In this document: one piece after another, positions 45,166-55,718 of the stretch
Layout of the letters: each line of letters begins with the position of its first letter
Position numbering within the stretch: position 1 is the first letter of the stretch
From: Lotus japonicus
Taxonomy: Eukaryota > Streptophyta > Magnoliopsida > Fabales > Fabaceae
NCBI RefSeq assembly: GCF_012489685.1
Contig: NC_080042.1
Location: 30,881,158-30,945,157, forward strand
Direction: 5' to 3'
Length of the DNA: 64,000 nt
Made by a program: the position numbers and the translations under genes
The notes under the pieces: generated by a model
Seen by the model: the letters and a program-made list of their open reading frames with translations, nothing else
The model's database searches: none
Told to the model about the DNA's origin: nothing

Positions 45166-45894
45166 GATCTTTTTCTTTCTTTCTTTTTACTTTGTTTTAT
45201 TTCTTTCTTTTTTATCTAGTTTGGGAGAAAATACTAATAATATTAATAATACTTCATTTATATAAAGCACACAGGGTACAAAGAACATATCATCTTAAGC
45301 TTAATCGCGCTTATCGCTCTTAAGCCGATAAATATCTAATTAATTAAACGCTTAATCTTACCTGGGTCTTACAACTGTTGGATTGTGTTACTTTGATTAT
45401 GAAATTACACATATATCTGTTGTACGTCAGAGAGGATAACGGGCAGTTATGCCAAATTTATCATGAGATTTTGGAAAAGTTTGATGGGACGAATCGAGGT
45501 TCGGACCCTTATTATTTTAGTGGATCGAGACCTTCTCTGGGAGTTACTTGAGATGATGGGCTTTTAAACTCATAAGATTAGAGATAAAACTAAATGGAAA
45601 CTATTTTACAAGGAAAATTCATAATACACTAAACAACCTCTGAACCCTTTAAATAATGATAACAATGTCAGATGAAAGCTTAGGGCTTGGATGTTAGTTT
45701 TGGAAAATGAGAAGTGTCGCCGAATCCAAGTTTTGGGGAAACTAATAAGTTTCCGAGTATGTTGGTACTTTTCGCTCGATGAGCAGTTTGTTGTTTGACT
45801 ATCTAGAGGATAAGTCAGGGAACCAATAAGTTTCCAAGTACATTGGTACTCCTTCGCTCTTTGAGCAGTTTATTTAGCCATCCAAAGGATGAGC

Positions 45895-46300
45895 CGGGAA
45901 GCTTCACTGAGGCGTGAGACTTCGTGAAAGCATGGAACTTCACTGAAGCGTGAGACTTCGTGAAAGTGTGTAAATTCACTGAAGCGTGAGACTTCGTGAA
46001 AGCAGAAACTTCACTGAGGCGGGAGACCTCGTGGAGACGGGAACCTTCGCTGAAGCGGGAGACTTTGCGGAGGCGTGAAACTTCACTGAAGCGTGAGACT
46101 TCGTGAAGGTGTGGGACTTCATTGAAGCGGGAGACTTCATGAAGGCGCGAAACTTCACTGAAGCGTGAGACTTCGTGAATGCTTGAAAATTCACTGAAGC
46201 GTGAGACTTCGTGAATGTGTGAGATTTCACTGAAGCGTGAGACTTCGTGAAATCGTAAGACTCCATTGAAGCGTGAGACTTCATGGAAGCATGAGATTTC
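45895..46300. repeat. 36 bp minisatellite of hairpin units in the outer solo LTR
   Basis: About eleven units, many exactly 36 bp, with cores such as CACTGAAGCGTGAGACTTCG. Arms vary together: CAC with GTG, CAT with ATG (46119-46141), CGC with GCG (46029-46051), and GAAG/CTTC or GAGG/CCTC. Because 36 is a multiple of three the array stays open in more than one frame, giving spurious minus-strand proteins of HEVSRFSEV and SHASVKFH repeats. Confidence 0.9.
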
Positions 46301-48197
46301 ATCGTCGTTTACCCTAGGGCAACTGACAGGGAACATTTGTTTAGTTAGACACTTGTGCGTTGGGAGGACGATACATTGTTTGACTAACCTTATCACCTAA
46401 CTTCATATGTTGAGATTTTGATGATTTGATATTGGTGAACATTGTCATGTTATTTGTTGAATTGTTGAGATATTGAATATTGTGTTGTTACTAGAGATCT
46501 GACAACATGTTATGTACATACCTTAGGGTAGACGATACAGAACTTATATGTATATATACAACCTATATATATACCCCTTAATTCATCACATGTTGCTTGT
46601 ATTATCTATTATATCCTGTGAGTTGACCCTCGCACCTTGGCTTTGTTTGTATGTTTGTGTTTGGGCGGTCGGCCTGCTGCCAGGCGTCCGTCAGCCGGTT
46701 CGTGATGATTCGTTGTGCGGGAAAGACCCGGAGCGAAATGACTATTACTGAAGCCTTCGACGAGGACCCGGACTTCATGACTGATCGAGGAAGGGTCGAT
46801 GATAGTAGTGTGGGTTATGGGTGGTTAGAGTCTTTTGAGCTGGTTGTTGCTGTCATAGCTCTGATTCGTCATTTGTACTTTTGGGACCGGGTAGTTTCCG
46901 ACAGGTTGCTTTCGGTGTGGTTCTCCTTAGATGGGGATCGCATGGAGTAGTCGGACGTAGGAAGTCTTTTTGGAAGCCGTTTTGGGCTGACTTACTTTTC
47001 GGAGGACTGTATTTATAAAACTTATGACTCTATCTGTGAGTCGCACTTGTTTGCCGATGGGCAATACTTCTAGTTATCTGAGGTTACTTACCGTCACTTG
47101 AGGACACTCGTGACGATGTTTTTAGTTGCAGCGAGGGCTTTGCTTGCATTGTATATTGATCGCTGTTAATCGCGATTGGGTTGAGTCTTTATTTCGACAA
47201 GTCTTTTTATTTTAACAAATAAAAAAAAATACCTGCTTTTCCGCTTTATTTTATCCTTGAGTTACTAAAGTGACGCCACCGAAATCGGGGTGTTACACGT
47301 AGTACTTCAACAAGAGAATTGCGCCTGATGAGAAGAAGAAGAGGTAATTGTTGTGGGTTCTAGTTTTCATGGTGCTGAGGCCAGATCTGAAGCTTTCTCA
47401 TCCGATATAGGTTGAAAAGCTTGATGAAGCTTTCACCTTTTTTTCACAGATAAAGAATGGAAATTAGATAGACTTTTCGTTTTTGTTTAAATGAAGGTTT
47501 CTTGAGCAGCTATAGTGTGTGTCTGTTTGATTCCGAGAGCAAAAGTTGTGACTATGCTAATACATGGAGGTTTTAAACCGTGACACAGGTAGAGGAATTG
47601 AAAATCACAGTCAAAGAAAGGGGCTTCTGAGAATTGCAAAGAATAGGAATTGACCTTTTTTTTGTGGTATTTCGTTCCATTTTCCTCCCATGAATAGGAA
47701 ATTTTGTTCCCCCAATTGAATTCGAAGTTTGCTATTTTCTACTTTTTTTCATCTGTGAATGGAGAAAGTTTATATCTTGGGATTGATTTGAACCTATATG
47801 TCTTGGTTTATTATGATTTAATACATAGGAGAATAGGGTAAAGTTGTTTATTTTTTTATTTAACTATTTTATTTTATTATTTTCTGGGTTCAAATGACAC
47901 ATAAGCATCATCTTTGACAAAAAAAAAATCATGTCAGCAGTCCGTTAACGTCCGTCAACTATTTTTAACCTAGGGACTACTGTGAAGGAGTTTTGCCACA
48001 TTTAGGGATCTCGGGCGTCATTTTTAAAGTTTAGGGACGAAGTTGAAGTCGGTGGACACATTCAGGGACCAACTTGACTATTTACCCACAACAATAGTCT
48101 ACGTCTGCAATGTCAAGGAGGAAGTTTGCGTCTCCAGTGACCAGTAGCGTACGATGAGATGTTGCATTAGAAATTTAGGGTTTCACTTGAACTTGGT

Positions 48198-48670
48198 TGT
48201 TTTTTTTACATTAATTTGGAAAATCAACTTGGTTCTTCTTTTTTTAGTACATCGGAAAATAACAAAGCAAAAAGAAAGGAAAACAGGAGAACTAGCGCAT
48301 GGCTAGCTAGTTTATCTCCATAGCGAGCAAGCCAATCCGCTGCACCATTTCCCTCCGTTGGGATCCAATTCAACAAACAACGCCAATTCCGGTTGAGAAG
48401 CTCCTGGATCGAGCTCAAAACACCTACATGCTCATGAAGCCTCCACCGGTCACCATCCCTCATCACCGCGATCAGCCCCGCGCAATCCACTTCGACCAAA
48501 CACGCCGGTGGCCTTGGTTCCACACCATAAGCAACCCGTCCCGGAGCGTTAAGGCCTCTGCGAGAAAATGAGTACCGTTTCTGCCATAGCTCACAAAACT
48601 GTGAATCCAACCACCATGGCAGTCGCGCAGCAACCTGCCACCACCTATATGCTGATCCACTTCATGGTAG
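48198..48670 (-). pseudogene. L1 LINE 3' end: RNase H-like domain remnant
   Basis: Minus-strand frames read GGRLLRDCHGGWIHSF and FLAEALTLRDGLLMVWNQGH, then after a shift near 48490 VEVDCAGLIAV and NWIPTEGNGAADWLARYGD. This is the plant L1 ORF2 C-terminal RNase H (conserved E, D and D positions visible). A short T run (48198-48206) downstream of the stop is the relic of the poly(A) tail. It is 5'-truncated and frameshifted. Confidence 0.78.
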
Positions 48671-50376
48671 CTACCGGGTTCTTCTAATAGGCTTGAATAA
48701 AATTATTAATTTAATTGATCTTTAATAAAATAAAATAAATGGTTGAATCGGGTTGGAGCACGGCCGGCCCAAGGTAAGGTCACCCAAACAAGAGTTTTAG
48801 GTCTTAAATTCTTTTTTCACTAAGGAAAAAAGCCCCCCAATTTTTGTTTACTAAGTAAATAAGACCTCAAAATTAAAATTAATAAAATCTTATCTTAGAT
48901 CAATCATGTCTAATCAAGGATTAAATGCACTAGCTTAATTACCAATTGAAAACGACATGTTAAATCAGATTGATTATGATAATTTTATAAATTATTTTAC
49001 ATCTCAAAAAGCTCAAAAAATAAATTTTAAATAAAAAACAATTACGTAAAATGTATCTTTAGGCTTCATTTGGTGTTGGGTCCGACCCTAGGTTGGAGCC
49101 TGCTCGGGATCATGTGTTAGGTGACTTGAGATAAAACGACATGGTACACATTAGTCACTGTTGGCACTTTTAAAATGTAAAATAGAGCAAAAAAAAAAAT
49201 GGAGGGTTTGAACTGTGCAGATCTAAAACTTTGGTTTTTCAAAAGACTATTAGTTCTAGAAAACTTTTTGCAATCGTTTAGTGTAGCGGATAAGAGAGTG
49301 AAATAGTAAATGATAGAAACACAACAAATGATAGAAAACTTTTTGGTTTGGGTTTGTCTTGTGGCCTTTTGCTTGCTTGGTTTGACTTACACCCTAGGGT
49401 TGTTTGCTTCTCATCCCTTTTTGCGTTTTTGGTTGTGGACTTGTGGTTTGCTAGGTGGTTCTGGGATGCTAGTGCTTTGGTACTGTGGTTTGGTTGTGGG
49501 GGTCTCTGTCTTTCGTCTGTGGGTGTCTGCTGAGGTTGGCACTTAACAAGTAAATGGTGAGTTTGGCACTTATGACTTTAACTGTATTGCAAAATTATTA
49601 TAATCTGATTCTGCGAGTTCTGGAAAAAGAGAAGTTCACAGAAAAGCTATATTATAAGTTCAGCCAAGTAAGACATTACTCATCTTTCCACTTATATAGT
49701 TTAGTTCTTCGAAACCATGATTAAATAGCACATACAACCTGAACAAAACTTTGTGGGAGAAAAAGCAAAATCTTCTTTTATTTAAGAAATAAAGAGTGAG
49801 AGAAAAAAAAACGTGAACAAATGGAAGTTACAGAGTCAGCTTCAGCGTGGATCCGATTAGGAAACCAGGGACATCTTGTGAAGTGAGGTTAGGTGGCGAA
49901 AGAACTTATGTGCGTTGTGTCAGTGTCAGGACGTGATTCGGCTGCTGAAAATCTCCGGTCATGATAGCTATAATTACATATGCTACTTTTGAAATTAAAT
50001 AGGATACTACTCAAACAAAAAAGACTATTAAATCGGATAATGCTCTCTCCATTGCCTAAGCCTGTGTCTTTTGCTTTGTTTTAGTCCATGTGGGGGAATA
50101 CATCCCCTCCAAAAAATACTTTGGAAACCAAACATGTTATGTATGTCATGTTGTAGTTATATATGGAGTTAAAAATTGATTGTATTAGGAAATATGCGTT
50201 CCCATGGAGAAGGAGAAGAAAGAAAAATGAAAAAGGATGAGAAGAGAGGAAGCTTTAGTTTTAAAATTAAATAGAGTTTACAAAAATCTCATAAAACTTT
50301 ATTAATTTTAAATAGAAAAAGTGAGGAAAGTTTTGTGTAAATGAAAATGTGTAGTATGTTATCATTATACTCTATA
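48671..50376. other. Unassigned region
   Basis: AT-rich except for 49340-49545, which is G/T-rich (TTGTGGTTTGCTAGGTGG) and open in two frames. The predicted peptide is Leu/Trp/Gly-rich like a membrane segment, but the composition alone explains it. No gene called. Confidence 0.5.
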
Positions 50377-50384
50377 GTTGAAGT

Positions 50385-51435
50385 CAGTGGCGAAGCTAGG
50401 ATTTTTGTGAAGTCTAGGCAAATTTTAAAAGCGCAAATCTGATCCTTAGGTGAAACAATATATTATTAGTTATAAACCGAAATAAAAAAGACTTGTCATT
50501 TTGCCAACAAATGTATAGCTAACCCAATTTTCATTCTATCCACACATGACACGTTCAAGAAGACAATATAAGACAATACAAAATATTTTCTATATTTTTC
50601 ACAACTAAATATTGAAGAAAATAGGGTATGTTGCATATTTTTTTGAAAATAATTTCTATTTTACAATTAATTATCTAGAAAATAATTTCTATTTTATAAT
50701 ATCTAATTTCTATTCCATGGTACATGTGAAAGTGAAAATGTTATTGGATCACCTAAAACTAGAGTAACTTATATTTAGACAACCTCACTTTTTATGCCTA
50801 TAGAGTTCATATCAAAATCAAGATAAATTTTTTTCTCTTTTTAAATTTGATGTGAAGTTTTTTTTAGTGTGTTAAATTGTTCTCGCAGTTTCGACCAGGA
50901 TGTGGTGAACGTTAAATGTCTCACAAGATTGCAGCTCTTAAGAATCAAATTAACTTTCAACATAGGGATTCAAATAACTACTTTTTACTACTTCAATTGG
51001 CACTCGTTGGATTCAAGTTATTTATTTACTTTAACAAGTTAAAATTAAACTTGTTCATATATTATTTAATTTTTCATTTTTAAACGTTTTTTTACAAATA
51101 TTTAATAAAATAAACATGTAGTAATTGCAAAAAAGTAAAACACGATTATATATTTATATAGGAAAATAAGATTTACATATTATAATTATCATGTAAGCAA
51201 TCTTATATCCTGGGTTGTGGGCACTTTCAATCTCTCACTGTGAGTACCAAATCTGTGATTGCACTTTCATTTTCCTGCTACACATAAAAAAGCTGCCTGC
51301 CATTCTCTTTTTGTTTTTTGCCCATCTTAGAAGAATTTTTTTCACAAAAGATGGCCTGCGGCCCAAGTCAAATTATTTTTTCACGCAAGGAGCCTAGGCA
51401 CATGCCAGCCTTGCCGGGCCTTGCTGTCGCCCCTG
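50385..51435. mobile_element. Non-autonomous hAT element, 1051 bp
   Basis: Ends CAGTGGCGAAGCTAGG and GCTGTCGCCCCTG are imperfect inverted repeats. GTTGAAGT is duplicated exactly on both sides (50377-50384, 51436-51443), the 8 bp of hAT. The interior is AT-rich with no transposase; a 60-codon frame at 51215 is not recognised. Confidence 0.85.
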
Positions 51436-51443
51436 GTTGAAGT

Positions 51444-52163
51444 ATCCATGAGCGGACTTTCTTAGTAACCAACGGAGGTCACTTCCTCTAAACATTTTCC
51501 ATAAAAATAATTTAAACATATACTTCTCTCAACTCTTTAACGTGTGAAATACGGTGAAGCGCTAAACATTCATGTCGTAAGATCTCTTCCTTATTAGAGT
51601 GGTTGTGTGAATTTCTACCACCACTATTTATTTACCAAGGGGATGCGGTGGTTTTATGGAGTATTTTTTTTAATAATACCTCCATTACTTTCAACCGTTT
51701 TTCATTTTCGGATTTTTTTTTAATAATACTTCCATTACTTTCAATCGTTTTTCATTTTCACCGAAAATGAAATGTCCAGATTCTATTTTATGTTTTGATA
51801 TCATTTTCTAAATATCAATCAAAACATGTTTTCAGTTTTTTTCTTTGAAAATGAAAATAGAAAAAGAGGAAACCAAATAGGTTCATATTTTCCAATTCCC
51901 ATTTATGTGAGATAGATGGTGGCTTTTTTTAAATAGGCCTAAGCTTTATTTTTCGGGCTCTTGAGCCCACTAGATATCTCTTCTAGGTGATAAATATTTT
52001 TTTGTTCCAAACCTTGATCTATTGTTGACAAAAAGGAAATAAAGGTAGAGCTATCGGGGCTTAGCCCTGTTATGTAAAGAAAGAATATTGAAAGCTGGAC
52101 GTATGTTGCGACAAAAAAAAAAGCCGGACGTATGTTGTCAGCCTGTTTTAATTAGTTTTTTGG
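51444..52163. other. Unassigned AT-rich region with a tandem duplication
   Basis: Contains two copies of TTTAATAATAC(C/T)TCCATTAC continuing CTTTCAA(C/T)CGTTTTTCATTTTC at 51666-51710 and 51718-51763. No gene seen. Confidence 0.65.
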
Positions 52164-52203
52164 TTTTTTTTTTTTTAAATGGATAGTAACATTAAACGAA
52201 AGA

Positions 52204-53568
52204 TCAAATAGGCACTGAGGCCATTACATCATCAAGGACAAACGGCATGAAGAAGTGGGGAACTTCGTCGATCCAAACCGAATCACCAAAGTCCCCCGCA
52301 TGCTTCGTCAAAAGGTCTGCTACCTTATTACCAGTTCTACGAACAAAATAAAAACCAAAAGAGGCAAAACTCGAGGCTAAGTCATTACAATCAGAAATAA
52401 CAGAAAATAAATAAGAGCAGCCCTTGTCCTTCTTAAACCAAGCATCATGAAGAGCTTTGCAATCTGTCTCCATCATCACCACACGGAAGCCCAACTCCAA
52501 CGCTAAACCCATTCTCCACCGGAAAGCTTCCGCTTCTGCCAACAAAGGAGATAAACACGCCATTGCTGGTTTCGTGGCGGCTACGAGGACCTCTCCATTC
52601 TCGTTCCTAGCAATAAACCCGAAGCTAGCAGCTCCTGTACGCACCCAAGTCGCATCAAGATTCACCTTAATAATATCTGGACCAGGTCGCTGCCATACCT
52701 ATGAGGAGCACTTAGTGGTGGGTTGGCAAGAGAGGCAGCTCGCGAAAACAGCAGCTCCATCACAAGTACCACACCGTCAAAAACCAACCTGTTTCGTGCC
52801 TCCTAGAAAATATAGCAAAGCTCACAAAATCTGGAGATGCATCCCTCATCTGCTCTGCTGAAGAATTCCGACACGAACTCATGAAATTCCATCTCATCAT
52901 CCAGCCGGAGTCCTAAAGAGGAAGCGAACCACCAGCGTTTAACCACTGGCCAAAAAAGCAGTGCATGGGCTGCTGTTTCAGTCTGCACCGCGCACCAGGG
53001 ACAGAGATCGTCCACGTCCAAACCCCGTGAACGAAGGGCACCACGCGTAGGGAGGATTTTCAAGCAACCCCTCCATATAAGTTCCCGACACCTAGGCAGC
53101 TTGTGTGTGCTCCATAGCACCTTCCAAACCACCGAGGGTACCTGCAAAGCCAAGGAGGAAGACGGCGTACCATGCAACACTTTATTTCGAGCCACAGCAT
53201 AACCAGATTTTGAGGTATACTCCCCATGAATAGTATGCGGCCACGCCATCACATCATCTCTTGGCACCATAGGTAGAGGAATCTTGAGAATTCCTTCCGC
53301 TGTAGGAGGCCAAAAGATATGTCTAATAAGACCAGCATTCTAACACATTCTCCTAGGGAGCATAAGGTCTAAAACATGCACCACTCCAAGAGTGGACGCT
53401 TCCTCCTCGCGGTAAACAACCGGGCTACCTTGGGGGAGCCAACGATTGTCACTAACTCGGATAGTTTTACCATTCCCCACTCGCCACACCGCCTCTTCAT
53501 CAAAGAGCCATCTCGTCTTCCACAAACTGGACCAAGCATAGCTAGGCCTACCACCCTTCCTTGCATTC
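52204..53568 (-). pseudogene. L1 ORF2 C-terminal part: zinc-binding and RNase H domains
   Basis: In order on the minus strand: GGRPSYAWSSLWKTR and RVSDNRWLP (53560-53420), the RT zinc-binding region with PRCRELIWRGCLKILPTR and CPWCAVQTETAAH (53100-52960), a stretch with stops and frame shifts near 52800-52680, then the RNase H domain NLDATW, NENGEVLVAATKP, METDCKALHDAW, with RTGNKVADLLTKHA, to a stop at 52204. The protein would nick and copy DNA during target-primed retrotransposition; this copy is dead. Confidence 0.88.
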
Positions 53569-54466
53569 TGTTGTTCCATTGTTTGGTTGTCTGCATTTTA
53601 GCTAAGTATGTGTGTGCCAACTTATCAAACCCGATGTTGTAACAACTTGCCTAGGACATTTGTCCCTAAGTATCTGTTGTTAGTTGGTTATTTGGTTATC
53701 AGTAAAGCTTTGTTTTTCAAGTTAGGTTTGCCAGAAGCTTATGTGCGCCGTCAAGGGATATTCCATGTGTAATCAAACCCGGTTAAAGGGGGTTTGATTT
53801 GGAGCTATTTATGAAAGTTGGAATCTGCTTATTTACGAGGATCTGAAGCAGATTTGTTACTCAATTGTTTTTCAATTAACAACTTTCTGATTTGTGTATG
53901 GACCGTGTGCTCTTTCAAGCCCAATGAAGACAATGCCTGGAAGACTATATATGAAGACTCAAGACCTAGTCTCGTTGAAGAGAACAGATTATCATATTAG
54001 GGTTTTCATCGAGTTCATACTGTTTTGTACTCTTAGAAGCTTTATGCAATAGTTGTGAGCTAAGGGTGAGTGTCTCTCTGTGTGATCTTGAGATCTGTCT
54101 TTGTAACTCGTACTTGAATTCAATCACTGTGGCAGTGATTGTAAGAGAGTGAGAGGGAGTGCTCATACTTAGGGGGAGACCTAAGTAATATTCCACGGGT
54201 AGAGATAGGTAGAAAAGGTAGTTGAACTGGGGCAGTTTCTGTGAGACCTTTTTGTACAATTTCTCTATAATAGTGGATTATCTCTCTTGGGTGAAAACCC
54301 TCCAGACGTAGGTGATTTTCCACCGAACTGGGTTAACAACTTCCTGTGTCTATTTACTGCTTTTTCAGTTGTTTATCAAGTTGCATCATTTGCTGAATTA
54401 GTCATATTGTTATACAAGATCTTAGACATCTGGTAGAACATTCGTGTTACTCTTTCCAGAATTTCA
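53569..54466 (+). repeat. 5' LTR of the copia element
   Basis: Begins TGTTGTTCC and ends CCAGAATTTCA. Contains a 10 bp-stem hairpin (AATCAAACCC at 53771-53780 with its complement at 53790-53799) and a TATATA word at 53946. The hairpin is preserved in the 3' LTR. Confidence 0.95.
53771..53799. repeat. Inverted repeat in the copia LTR
   Basis: AATCAAACCC and GGGTTTGATT with a 9-base spacer GTTAAAGG-type loop; unchanged in the 3' LTR (61874-61902 region). Confidence 0.85.
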
Positions 54467-54482
54467 ATTGGCATTAGAGCAG
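54467..54482 (+). other. Primer-binding site of the copia element
   Basis: ATTGGCATTAGAGC, close to the TGGTATCAGAGC initiator-methionine tRNA site of plant copia elements, directly after the LTR. Confidence 0.8.
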
Positions 54483-54533
54483 GCACCCCATGTTCTATTT
54501 TTGGGTGAGATCTAGGGAGATAATTCTGGTAAT

Positions 54534-55718
54534 ATGGATAATAGCAAGGAAGGAGGATCAGTTCATAGGCCAGCAATCTTGAATGGTACTAGCTATGACT
54601 ATTGGAAAGCTCGTATGGTAGCTTTTTTTAGATCCATTGACAGCAAAACATGGAAATCCATTGTCAAAGGGTGGAAACATCCTGTGCAAAATGACAAAGA
54701 GGGAACCTCAACCACTGATTTGAGGCCTGGAGAAGAATGGACAAAAGAGGAAGATGATGAAGTTTTAGCAAACTCAAAAGCACTGAATGTTATCTTCAAC
54801 AGAGTGGACAAGAAAATGTTCATGTTAATCAATACCTGCACTGTGGCTAAGGATGCCTAGGAAATCCTCAGAGTAGCTCATGAAGGTACCACAAGAGTAA
54901 GAGTGTCAAGACTCCAACTTCTCACCACTCAGTTTGAGAATCTGAAGATGAAGGACGATGAAACTGTGTCAGAATTTCACATGAGGGTGTGTGACATGAC
55001 AAATGCATCATTTGCACTTGGAGAACAAATGTCTGAGGAAAAGCTTGTCAGAAAAATTCTCAGATCTTTACTCAAGGAATTTTTTATGTAGGTGACAATT
55101 ATTGAGGAAGCTCAGGATATTGGCGGCATAAAAGTAGATGAACTAATTGGTTCATTGTAGACCTTCAAGATGTCCGTGAATGAAAGGTCAGACAAGAAGA
55201 GCAAAAGTATAGCTTTTGTATCAAATACTGAAGATGATGATACAAGTGAGAAAGAGTCTGATGAAAATTTGTCTGAAGCAATAGCTATGCTTGGGAGAAA
55301 ATTCAACAAAGTGATGAGGAGGTTTGAAAGAAGACCTAGACCAAATGTCCCAGACAAGCGGTCTGACATCGGAAAACACTCTAGCTTGGCTCGCATAAAC
55401 AAGGAAGAAGACAAGACCAACAAAAGCAAAGGTGTCCAATGTCATGAATGCGAAGGATATGGGCATATCAAGGCAGAATGTGCAACTTATCTAAAGAAAC
55501 TGGGAAAAGGAATGGTGGCAACTTGGTCTAATGATGATACAGAAGAGGAAGAAGAACCTCAAGTCATGGGTCTTACTGTGAAGTGCAACTCTGGATCAGA
55601 TTCAAGTGATGGTGAAATATCTGAGGAGGAATTTGCAGAAACCTACAAACTTTTGTTCAACAACTGGAAAGATGACTGTGTAAAAGGAATGAAGATGGGA
55701 GTTGTCAAGATTTGCTGA
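54534..55718 (+). pseudogene. gag: Copia Gag, three internal stops
   Basis: One frame from ATG 54534 reads through the gag domain (YDYWKARMVAFFRSID; later LQLLTTQFENLKMKDDETVS) to a zinc knuckle CHECEGYGHIKAEC (55441-55482) and an acidic stretch. TAG codons interrupt at 54858, 55089 and 55158. The first replaces a Trp and the last a Gln in related proteins (from memory), each a single transition; the second is less clear. Reading shifts to another frame around 55710. Confidence 0.88.

Larger units (their letters stand above)
42289..45373 (-). mobile_element. Inner solo LTR, related subfamily, 3085 bp
   Basis: Starts TGTAACGCCCCGATTTCTCG and ends ACCTGGGTCTTACA on the plus strand, with a perfect ACTGT duplication (42284-42288, 45374-45378). 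The terminal block CGATTTC and GTCACTTTAGTAACC ties it to the Tekay-type LTRs, but the interior differs, so it is a separate subfamily. Confidence 0.93.
40304..47297 (+). mobile_element. Solo LTR of the Tekay type, itself interrupted
   Basis: Starts TGTGAGACCCAAGTTTTTAA, ends GGGGTGTTACA, and is flanked by a perfect CGTAG duplication (40299-40303, 47298-47302). After removing the inner solo LTR (42289-45373 plus 5 bp) it is about 3.9 kb, matching the other solo LTR. No coding content: the frames at 45815-46396 are minisatellite translations, and those at 46548-46950 lie in sequence that is non-coding in the other copies. Confidence 0.93.
39871..48087. mobile_element. MULE with long terminal inverted repeats, holding nested LTRs
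   Basis: About 230 bp at the left (39871-40105, starting GGGTAAATAGTCAAGTTGG) is repeated in inverse at the right (47853-48087). The target sequence ACAACAATAG is duplicated at 39861-39870 and 48088-48097; MULEs give 9 bp and the tenth base may be chance. Without the nested 7 kb the element is about 1.2 kb, non-autonomous, with no transposase. The interior words GAAGAAGC and AACAAGAG show no recognisable protein. Confidence 0.88.

Noticed and set aside
45815..46396. 193-codon minus-strand frame with HEVSRFSEV repeats, and overlapping SHASVKFH frame
   Set aside because: It is the 36 bp minisatellite read in frame; a unit length divisible by three keeps several frames open. The other LTR copies do not preserve it.
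46548..46950. Overlapping frames of 67 and 99 codons in the outer solo LTR
   Set aside because: The equivalent part of the 1-2828 LTR (around 1995-2297) has a different frame, so coding is not conserved.
40304..47297. One full-length 7 kb LTR retrotransposon
   Set aside because: The inner 3.1 kb is a separate solo LTR with its own ACTGT duplication; no primer site, gag or pol is present.
49310..49546. 78-codon hydrophobic frame resembling a membrane protein
   Set aside because: The stretch is simply G/T-rich, open in two overlapping frames, with no supporting gene signals.
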